Shown here one piece after another: positions 53,787 to 64,000 of a stretch of DNA of 64,000 bases. Under the pieces are notes generated by a model. The model worked only from the letters and a program-made list of their open reading frames with translations, did not search any database and was not told where the DNA came from. Made by a program: the position numbers and the translations under genes. This stretch comes from Ecdyonurus torrentis (taxonomy: Eukaryota; Arthropoda; Insecta; Ephemeroptera; Heptageniidae): the NCBI GenBank assembly GCA_949318235.1, contig OX439127.1, positions 31,892,873 through 31,956,872 on the forward strand, given 5' to 3'. How positions within the stretch are numbered: the stretch's first letter is position 1; each line of letters starts with the position of its first letter.

Positions 53787-54605
53787 CTATAAAATTCATA
53801 ACAAAATATATTAGATAAACTATAAAATATTAAATAAGATTCTAATAAATAAAAGACCCAATTAATCTACACACACTATACAACAAAGAAGAATTATTTA
53901 TGATTTTTTTTTTTAAAGTCGTTGCTACATGTACTCGAAACTCACGTACAGAAAACTCGTGTTTTGTTGCAATCAATCAAATAAAGATGTAAGCAAATTA
54001 TTTTTATTTTTTATTTTATTAATTATAGCCTTGATTTTCATTACATCTTTATTACGCTGAGCAATGAAGTAATTACAATTTTACGATACACTTGACTAGA
54101 CATAACGAAAAAATCAAATAAAAAAAAAAAGTAACACGAAGTCAGTTAATTGAAAATGAAATATGCATTATATAATTATAAAATATTTTTATAAAAAAAA
54201 AAAAAAAAAGTGGATTTTTGTTGTTGAATACATGTACACTTTTTTTCTTCTTCTTTTTCTAAACATAGTCAAAATGAAAAAGCAAAATATTCAACTCACG
54301 AATCTTTATAAATGAACCACAAAAGAGAATGTAATAAAAGCTAATTGAAATGAATTTTGTTCATAATGTTAATTAAACTGATGTACTAACATTGCGTTGT
54401 AATAGATTTGCATAATCAAATCACATTGTAAACGAAGAATTTGTTTTGAATTAGGATTCTTAACATTTATAAAAAAAGCGGCTACGTTCAAACACGATCG
54501 AGCGCTAATTGGCAATTTGGTACTTTTGAAGATAGAACTAAACTGCCATCAAACAGTATGTGTAAGGAGAGAGAAAAAAAAATGTTGTTTTAAAGAAAGA
54601 AGGCA

Positions 54606-54608
<3 letters not shown>

Positions 54609-54644
<36 letters not shown>
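54609..54644. repeat. poly(A) tract, 36 A
   Basis: Homopolymer run. Confidence 0.95.
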
Positions 54645-54647
<3 letters not shown>

Positions 54648-56560
54648 GACTTTCATTAAGTCCATTAGTTTGTTGGGAACTGCTAACTTTATGCTGTTTT
54701 GATTTTTTTTCTCCAGCATTTCAGACAAGCTAACCAATCCTCACATATACATGACATAAAAAATAATAATATAATAAAAACAGAGTGAGCGAGAGAGATA
54801 TAAAGTGCTCCAGTAAATGGGAATCTTGTTACATTCCTTGCTATACCAATCAATATCATGTCGTTCGAACAGCAATACCAATTTGTCAATAATGTAGAGT
54901 AATCAAATAATTCAATTAAATTTATATTATTATTATTTTTACCAATAACATTACATAAGCATTGAAAGATTATTGAGAATAACAAATTAATTGTAAATTG
55001 AATTCAATGTATCGATTTTTTGTTATATATTAAAACATTGATGACTTTAAACATGTTACATATTTTTAACCAAACGACTCTCTCTGTATCTTTCTCTTTA
55101 ATATACTTTATAACATTATCATTTGAGCTAATTAAAATTTTTTTCAAATAACTTTAACATTTTAGAAATGTATAAATTATTACAAAGTTAATTGGCTGTG
55201 TGGCCATTGGCCTTTTCTTACAAAATATTTTGTTGCAACACCATGGGAATCTTTTTTGTTTTTTTCCTTTAATAAAAGTTAGTTTTAAAAAAATACAGTT
55301 TTCAATTTTTAATATAAATGATATTGATTGGGATTAGAGTAAAATACAGTATACTTTGACACATCATATTTTATACTTTATAAGTTAATTGTACAGACAC
55401 TGTCATGCAAATTTTTACTCTACTGCCGTTTTATAAAGAAAGCTATCAAGCCCTAATATTACTTTAAAAATAAAATCATATTATTATGATGGCAATATAT
55501 GCAATTGAACCATATGGACACTTTAATCAACATATTATGTAATAAAATACGAAATGTTTTTGTAAAACAAAAGACAAATTTTATATCGCAGCGTCTGTAC
55601 ATTAAAAACAAACATAATATACACCTAATTTTTGAAGTTTCGCATTGCGATGATAATATATTATTGTACTCGTGAGAAAAGCAGTAAGTGTCTCATCTGC
55701 AGTTTACCTTTTTCTTAAGTGCAGATGAAACTTTTATTTCTTCTTTAACAAGTACATGAAAATTTCAATGCGACAGATAATTAATAATTTGGAGGATATA
55801 TATTTGATTTTCTGGCTCAAGTACGGCTTCCTTAACACACTGTGTGTAAAAATGAGGAAAGCAATAAAGATTAAAAGAAATTTATGCCAATGAACTATAC
55901 TTTATTGCGCAGCTATAATATTTTAAGTTACTTTCAATATAAAGTATTTTTTTATTCTATGTATGTGTATTTGTGTGTGTGTGTACGTTTGCCATGTATG
56001 AATAACCTTACCATAATTTTAGCAACAAAATGTTATATAAATTTTGATTGTATTGTCTGCTTGTATTTCACAATATTGCTTCAGCTCTATTACTCTTTGC
56101 GCTAACCAAAACGAATAACAAAAGAAGAAGATGAAATGTAATTTTGCGGTCACGTCAGAAAGAAGGCAAGGACGTTTCTCTCGCCCACGCGCGATCACAC
56201 TGTAAATATATATATACAGCATCACGTGAATGAGTCGCGGTAGCCGCGGTATAGCGAGCTTGGCAAACACATGAGAAACACCGACATGGATCGCAAACAG
56301 GTGCATCTTGCAACCATCACCCACCCAAAGTGATGGACGTACGTCTCGGATGATAGCATAATATATATGAAACCGATAATGCGTTATAAAATAACGCTTC
56401 GCAACCTTGAGGAAAGACCAAAAGAGCAAACCAATCGTCCTTTACCTGCATTTAAGATGATACACAACACAAAAAAATAAATCAAGTATAATAATACACT
56501 GAAATCGTTTAAAATACATAGACAAAAAAATAAAAAAATAATAATAACAACATAATACCA

Positions 56561-56570
<10 letters not shown>

Positions 56571-56636
<66 letters not shown>
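56571..56636. repeat. (TA)n microsatellite
   Basis: About 65 bp of TA repeat with one TTTT interruption. Confidence 0.95.
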
Positions 56637-56642
<6 letters not shown>

Positions 56643-56907
56643 CTTTTGTATACAGACGTTGTAAGAACAATTTTAAAGGGAAATTTGACAGCATTGATTT
56701 ATATTTTTTGAAGAAGAAATATATTTTATGGGCAACAAAATTGAAACAAAAGCTATAATTTCTAATAATTGAAAGGAACAACAAAAATAACGGATTGAGT
56801 TGTTTAAAACTTGGACAGGATACATTGAGCATGATATTTTAGTACGGAAAACTGAAGTGTTGCAAAGTGTACAATACAGCACGAACTATCGCATAATTTC
56901 ACACATA

Positions 56908-57495
<588 letters not shown>

Positions 57496-57530
57496 CATGT
57501 CACCTCGCTCGATATTCAAATTTTCAAACA

Positions 57531-57552
57531 TATATATATATATATATATATA
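57531..57552. repeat. (TA)n microsatellite
   Basis: A short TA array 36 bp to the right of the palindrome. Confidence 0.9.
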
Positions 57553-58123
57553 CATACATTAAATCCTGGTTGAATATTTTCAATTGAAAGCAAACATGTT
57601 AATCAATTTACACAACTTTGCGTGAGGATGTAAGTAAAAATAAAAATATAGAAAATCGGAGACATCTCTTGCAAACAAAATTGAATCGATAGTTAACATT
57701 TTGAAGTTAGAATTTTCATATGTTATTATCTTTATTTTTCTCCTTGTTTTATTAATTTTGTAATATACTTATTTATGGATATCAAATGATTTAATATTAA
57801 ATTTTTTTGTAAATGCACAAGTAAATATATATTTTAACTTTAACTTATTGCGATTAATTTTTGTTATTAAACTTTTATTGGATTGTCGCTTGTCGCGACA
57901 ACTCGGTGCGTGAAATCTTAATAAGTTTTGACTTTTCTTCTGAATATGAGAAGAAAATGAACTGTAAATATATTTTTATACTTTCAACTAATTAAAACGA
58001 ATTCAAAAATAAAGAGCTGCATATACTTAATATAAAATATATACATGGCATAAATCAGTATGTTAATCAAGGATATAAAAGGCAAGAAAGAATAATTACA
58101 AAAGATTACTTATCACTCATACC

Positions 58124-58126
<3 letters not shown>

Positions 58127-58179
<53 letters not shown>
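58127..58179. repeat. (TA)n microsatellite
   Basis: About 53 bp of TA repeat. Confidence 0.95.
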
Positions 58180-58180
<1 letters not shown>

Positions 58181-59559
58181 TATTTTATACTGTTTATTTT
58201 TTATTTTCTTTACTTGTATTTTGTAAAACATTTCCTTGTACTACATCTTATTATTGTAATGGGCTGTGATTTTGCTATCAAACATTATAATAAAACATTA
58301 AAAAAAAGGAGAAAAAAACAAAACTATATAACAAAAGAAAAAGTTGTATTAAAAGGTATGTTATATAAGATAAAATTAGAAATCACAGACATACAAAAAA
58401 AAAAGGGGGGGGGGGTGAATTGATATTATATTATGAGCAATAAGTTAGCACCTTGCAGGAATGGCCTTAGAGAATGTAGTGCGGGCAGGCGGGTGTTCTT
58501 ATATGTGGTCATGTGTAACACTGATAGGTCAAGCTTGAGCAAACACCCACAAGATCAAAATAGAAAGAAGCAATCTCAACTAACTTTCTTGATGGGCACA
58601 AAACTATTATTGAAACTTAAATTGCTTTTCTCATTTCAATCCAAAATTATCGATGTGCATATTAAAAGAATATTATTATAACAAAAAAAAAAATATATAA
58701 ATAAAATAAGAAACACCTGGTCGAGTTGGTTTAATATAACTTTTGGGCCATTCTTAAAGTTTACAGTATTATTATAACAAATCCTTGTATATATTATATT
58801 CTATTGTTGATAAAGCACTTTGCTTTAATTAAAAATCGTGAAATATGTGTTTTATACAATTTATGACGAGACAAATCTATATAAATAAATAAAATAAACA
58901 AATAAAAAATCTTAAAAAAAAAAAAAAAAAGTAGAAGAAGAAGAAAAAGACTGCGAGATTTCCAAAAGAATAAAATATTTTGTTTTTTATAGCATTATTC
59001 TTTCTTTCTTTTTCTTTCTCATGAGAAGAACTGCAAACGAACTTAAGAGTGTTAGAATTACTAATTAAGATTTGCTCCACCTAGAAGCTGGATATAATTG
59101 GAGTTGTTAATTAAGTTGAACGCACGCACGAATTTTGATAAGTTATTTACGACGGTGGCGTCCAAATATGATTGGCTTACCACCACAAAGGTCACGCGGC
59201 AGGTAATGAGTTGCGGTCACCGAGAGCGAAAGCACGTTCAGCGTCAGGGTGGTACCTCCTCCTCCTCCTAATACATCAATCTACCTCTTACCAAAATTAC
59301 AAACGTTTTTTTTTTTTCTTTCTTCTAGTTTTCCGCTTATAATCATTAAGTGCTGCAATCTGAGGTACGTGTTTATTATAACAAAATCACAAAATAAATA
59401 TGAATTTCTAATTGTTTACCAGATCATCTCAACAATCGGGTAGTTCTGCATCTACATTCTACATACACACGAAACCATAATAAAACATGATGTGCTAAAA
59501 CACTTATTATGCCTGTTGTGAAAATTAAATTAAAAATATTTCAAACTTGCTCAAAGATA

Positions 59560-59560
<1 letters not shown>

Positions 59561-59590
<30 letters not shown>
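59561..59590. repeat. poly(A) tract, about 30 A
   Basis: Homopolymer run. Confidence 0.95.
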
Positions 59591-59592
<2 letters not shown>

Positions 59593-60041
59593 AATCCAGG
59601 TTCATTTCAATTTATATATTTTTCTTTTAATTTTAAACATTCAAGTTATACAATTGCAAAGCATGTGAAATAAAGATTACGTATACACAAATAATAATAA
59701 TCAAAACAATTCTTTTGTAACATTATCAATTTGGAATGCAGGTTTTAGTTACATTTTATTATATTTCAAACATTTTGGGTGGCGTATTATATTTAAGTAT
59801 ATATTTATATATATAAAAACAACTTGATTGAATAAAAGTAATCTATTATTGTGATTTTGTTAAAAGAATCAAGGACGTTTCAAGGTGTAGAGCTCCCAAG
59901 TAAATTACTATTAAATCAGCAGGACGCCTGCAGCTTCAAGAAAAATACATACATTCTTTAACACATGTCCATATGTATGAATAAAAGGAAGAGAATAAAT
60001 AATAATAAAACCACCAGTAGCTGAGTAACACCGACCAGTGT

Positions 60042-60044
<3 letters not shown>

Positions 60045-60118
<74 letters not shown>
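60045..60118. repeat. (GA)n microsatellite, about 74 bp
   Basis: Pure GA repeat. It causes Ser-Leu false ORFs on minus. Confidence 0.95.
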
Positions 60119-60123
<5 letters not shown>

Positions 60124-61019
60124 CGCAATGGGAGTTCCAATTCAAAGCTATTCAGATCCATCTTAACTCAATAGTAATAATATAATGAAAAAAAAAAAAA
60201 AAAAACTCGCATCGTATTATTGTAAATTGCTCTAACTGATGATCAAATAGTGAATCTCTAAGAAAAGGAGAACGAATCCAAATGTTCTCAGAACGTGTGC
60301 TTGCTTCTTGTGAACTATTGTTATAATAAAAAAAGAAGAAAAAATTGTTTAAACTTTGATTAGCCATATCCAAAATAACATCAATACTTTACTGTATACA
60401 ATAAATTTTATAGAAAAAGAAACACAATTTGTAATGTTTGATCAAGTGTGTTTCCTCCATAGAAAACCCAGAAGTTTTGTTTTCAAATTGTAAGCATTAT
60501 TTGATTTTTATTCTCCGGTAACGAATTAATACAGAACCACAGCACTATATTGACGCACTCAGGGATATTTCATTCTTTAATAACACCTTATTTTAAATTT
60601 AAGACGTTGGGTATTTATCTCGTAAATAATATAATAATGATATGCACTCCCTGAGTCTTGTCTGAATTAAACTCTTACTATAGCATTGCCAAAGTAAATT
60701 TTTTTTAACGAATATAAGAACTATCTCAAATAATAATTAAAATAATAATTACTTTTATAATTAATAAAAAAATAAAACAAAACACATTATTTTTTTTTGT
60801 GTAAAAAAAAAAAAAGAATTTTAATGAACGTACCAATTCATTATTTTTTTGTACTAAGTGCATTTAAAAATACCAAGAAACATATATATATTTTTTATAT
60901 TGTTGTTAAGTTTAAAATTTAAATGACGTTAAAATGAGTTTATATGTTGTAATTAAAGTAATCAAAAGTTTTCCTTCAAAGTTTTCCCTCTCTTATTATT
61001 TTATTCTTGTGTTGTATAA

Positions 61020-61380
61020 GGTGGTTGGTCATGATACGAAGCGTGACTTTGAAGATGGCACGCGCGTGCCATGCAGCAGCTACTTGCAGACGTAGTAGGT
61101 GGAGGTGGAGATAGCGGGAGGCCTCATACTAATAACACGCGGGTGGGAGGAGGTGCACCTGCTTGCAGTGAGCCACTGCCGCGACCTGTGACCTGTATGG
61201 AGGAGTGGTGACCAGCCAGCGTGACCCCCCTCCTCCTCTTTCTCTCCAGTGCACACCAGCTTCTCTCTCTAGCTTGCTCTTTACTGGTGCCATACACCGT
61301 GACACTCAAACTGCGGAACGACACGACACGCACTCATCAAATCTCAGCTTACCAAAATGTAAAACCAAAGCAACACGTTG
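61020..61380. promoter_or_regulatory. GC-rich island, possible promoter of a flanking gene
   Basis: Balanced to GC-rich for about 350 bp, with GGCACGCGCGTGCC, a 14-bp perfect palindrome, near 61057 and C-rich runs at 61220-61260. ORFs of 64-72 codons on three frames are unconvincing. It lies upstream (minus sense) of the MELK-like exon and could be its promoter if the gene is compact, but no start exon was identified. Confidence 0.3.
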
Positions 61381-61888
61381 GAACAAAATACAATCGTAAC
61401 TTAAATCCTATACGGTATAATGAATTTATTAAAATATAATATCAAGCAATAGTATAAAGTATAACAAATTGGTTAAAAGAAGATTTGTGAGCAAATTACT
61501 CATTCATTCGATATTGCAAATTAGCACAAGTGGAAGATTTCAGATAAAAAAATATGCATCAGAATTTCATATCAAAATGACATGTTACGTAATAATATAT
61601 CTATTGGTTCTATTATAAACAAATCTTATTTGAAACCCCTATTTAGGTGCTATGCTGCAGGTTATAGAGGATAGCTTGACCCTGCACTTAAAGAGATAGA
61701 GCATTTTGGAAGTAGATACACGGAGATTTACTTCGGTTTTGGATTGAATTCACAATATTAAATGAGATTATTTAAAAATTTGAAAATGTTAACACGGCTA
61801 ACATAAATGAGGTGAATTTTTGAGGTATATTTATATACAAATCGGAAATAAAGGCAAAAGTTATATGCGTGTAGTAATGCACCACCCG

Positions 61889-61935
61889 GAGAGAGAGAGA
61901 GAGAGAGAGGGAGGGAGGTGGGGGGGGGGGGGGGG
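61889..61935. repeat. (GA)n followed by 15-G run
   Basis: GA repeat grading through GGGAGGGAGG into a pure G tract: a purine-only stretch of about 47 bp on one strand, broken by one T. Confidence 0.9.
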
Positions 61936-62112
61936 AGAAAGCCACCAATATCTGTTTATGCGGTGGCATATTTTCAAACTGCAATAAATTTGATTGCATG
62001 TAAATTTAATTATTTTTTTAATGGAGATTACAAGGAAGCAAATCTATTGCAAATTAAAAGTATGGCACCATGTGAACAGACCATAATGCTATGCATAGTT
62101 TGCATGTCACAA

Positions 62113-62115
<3 letters not shown>

Positions 62116-62166
<51 letters not shown>
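62116..62166. repeat. (GA)n microsatellite
   Basis: About 50 bp of GA repeat. Confidence 0.95.
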
Positions 62167-62170
<4 letters not shown>

Positions 62171-64000
62171 TCGATAAAGTTATTGTTCTTCTCGCGCCAG
62201 TTTCTGAATTGCTAAACGATGCAATTTCTGTGCTTTGACAAAGAGGACATATCTCCAAATCAATTGAGTGCACAGTATTAAGTAAAGCCAATCACAAGAT
62301 GAAGAAATAGCGAAACTTTGAGTCAATGTGATGGGAAATGAGTTCTGTGACCAAGCATCGGAACAAACAATAATGCAACTTTTTTTTTTCAATTATTTTA
62401 TGCAATTTTGCAAAAACCATGGCATCTAAAAAAATTTGATTTTTTTTAACATGTATTTTTATAAATAAATGATTAAGGACCATTAAATGACTGATTTCCT
62501 CGCGTATCAGTTGATGCAGAGCCAATTGGGTCTGATATTGCATGTTGTTTTAAACCTCGCTAAATATTGTTCATTTTCACCAAAGCAATCAACGTGATAT
62601 GTTATCGTTTATCTCTCGATTGTAACAATAATATTGACTTATTCAATACACCATTGTCAGTGTTCAGACACAAAGTGCCAACACGCGATGTTCTTATTTC
62701 ACCTATTTTCATATATTTAATATTTCTATTATTATAGTTAACATAATTTCAAATCACTTTACAATTGATTTTATTTTTCATGTTTGTATGTGTGACTTTT
62801 CATTACATTCAGTGTATTTGGACTTGTGAGTTGCAGAGTAAAAAAAATTATTTGAATGTTTCTTTTACTAAAAGATCTTTACAATATACTTTTGATTTAT
62901 AAAAACTAATAATCCCCAATGAAAGTATAATAATACTAATAATAATTGCTATCTACTTCAAAGTAAAAAAGGACATTAAATGATTGGTAAATGCATAATT
63001 AGGTGTACAGATGATATAATGACAAAATGTGTTCAGCAGGTTGACATCAACTGCCTCCCACTTTGGACCAACCAACTTTGACATCACATGGAGTTGTGAG
63101 AAGAAATCAAACCCATAAAACAACAATAATAATAATAATAAAAAAAAAAAACGTCAAGTGGCTGTACCAAATACACGTCACACCAGGTACTGCACATCCC
63201 ACTGAGGTGTCTCCCGTGTAACGAGCCACCGTGGTGCCTTGAGGTCAAGACTGCAGTGTACACAGGAATGCACACACTACTGCGATTACAAGGCGCTCAT
63301 CAACAAAATTACTTCTAGGAACCATACGTCAAATTTAATTACAATTTGGTCTATTTTTAAAAATGTTAACTTTTTTTTGGGTGATTTTTGTAATTAAAAT
63401 AAAATTTAAAAAAACCAAGAGAAAATTATGTTTTTTATTTCTATACAAAGTACCATTATTATGTTTTAATGACTGTTTCAGTTTTTAATTTTTTATCTTA
63501 ATTGTTTTATCCATTTAAATAAAAACTATGCATGTTATATTGCACTAAACTCATTAACACTGAATAATTTGCATGAATCATAATTTTAGTTACAAATGCT
63601 TCCCATTTTAAAGGAGAACAGAACTTAACCAACCGAAAATTGAACCTGGAACCCTGATTTCTTGTACCTTAACATCACAGTAAATTTAAATGAAAAAGAT
63701 GACAATTTTGATAGTTTTAACTAGAAATTTGCGTTATCTTTTTTCTATTCATGTTAAATTTAGAGCACATAGACGTTATAAGTTCATTTTATTCATATAC
63801 ATACAACGGTTCAAGCTACAATAATAATTTAAATATATCTAAATTAACAGCTACAATATAAGTAATTAAAAGTCCCATCAATAATAAAAATTTAATATAT
63901 ATAATATACTGTATAACAAAAATTATACACAAAAAGAAGCTTGAAATTAATTATTTTAATTTATATATTTATTAACTTATGCTCAGGATTGTATCTCCTC

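Larger units (their letters stand above)
57560..61010. other. AT-rich noncoding block
   Basis: No supported exons. A balanced patch at 59100-59270 has donor-like motifs on both strands (GGCAG|GTAATG on plus, GTGGTG|GTAAGC on minus), but the frames are short and domain-free. A 30-A run and (TA)n and (GA)n arrays are listed separately. Confidence 0.5.
61390..64000. other. AT-rich noncoding right end with a small island
   Basis: Balanced sequence at 63040-63290 holds no supported exon. Poly(G) at 61921-61935 follows a (GA)n array; a second (GA)n array is at 62116-62166. No gene is visible at the right edge. Confidence 0.5.

Noticed and set aside
53945..54010. Possible upstream MELK exon on minus ending IDCNKTRVFC at a GTGAGT donor
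   Set aside because: The phase and residues fit a KA1 strand, but there is no usable acceptor: the only AG inside the open frame leaves a 10-base exon, and further upstream the frame hits TAA.
54298..54345. Possible 41-base exon on minus between CAATTAG and GATTC|GTGAGT
   Set aside because: The phase would fit the last MELK exon, but the residues (LLLHSLLWFIYKD) do not resemble the KA1 domain.
56019..56429. 136-codon ORF on minus
   Set aside because: Runs through a short TA repeat and AT-rich flanks; no domain; its GC-richer centre is open in several frames.
61719..61871. Further CACGG MITE copy flanked by TA
   Set aside because: Flank and first bases fit, but termini do not match beyond CAC and the body has no similarity to either subfamily.
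63600..63680. Decayed tRNA-derived sequence near TTGAACCTGGAACCC
   Set aside because: Only a partial B-box-like string; no second box and no repeat border.

Overview
This is AT-rich animal nuclear DNA, most likely from an insect. It contains no operons, no bacterial-style gene packing and no long ORFs. The sequence is saturated with (TA)n, (GA)n/(CT)n and poly(A)/(T) tracts. A recognisable animal kinase domain exon and split exons with GT..AG borders confirm a eukaryote. The combination of very AT-rich spacers, long (GA)n tracts and small CpG-bearing GC islands would fit an AT-rich hymenopteran or a similar insect. The order cannot be fixed from this window.

Only two loci have convincing protein-coding signal, both in the right-hand part. 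On the minus strand, 53447-53786 is the last coding exon of a MELK-type serine/threonine kinase (maternal embryonic leucine zipper kinase). It encodes the end of the KA1 domain plus an unusually long tail of about 54 residues. No other MELK exon was found with confidence before the end of the window. On the plus strand, 49153-49253 and 49841-50029 are two phase-compatible exons of a gene I do not recognise. The two genes converge. A possible promoter with an NRF-1-like palindrome and an ATG in good Kozak context lies at 25468-25584, but nothing connects it to the later exons.

The first 49 kb reads as intergenic or intronic DNA. It consists of AT-rich spacers broken about every 1-5 kb by 100-400 bp islands of more balanced base composition. 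Some islands hold motifs such as a full CRE, ETS sites, a DR1 nuclear-receptor site or a pol III B box, and they look more like regulatory elements or alternative 5' exons than like coding sequence. Six short non-autonomous DNA transposons sit in this part (190, 195, 247 and 153 bp for type A; 222 and 251 bp for type B). All have CACGG-like termini and all have matching 2-bp flanks, which suggests one CACTA-like (EnSpm/Mirage type) MITE group with two subfamilies.

The most striking object is a 474-bp almost perfect palindrome at 57022-57495. Its arms are 226 bp and identical, and the only three mismatched pairs lie within 11 bp of the centre. It is flanked by a 112-bp (TA)n tract and lies where a MELK intron would be expected. 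It could be a foldback element, a template-switch inverted duplication, a long hairpin-RNA locus or an assembly artefact.
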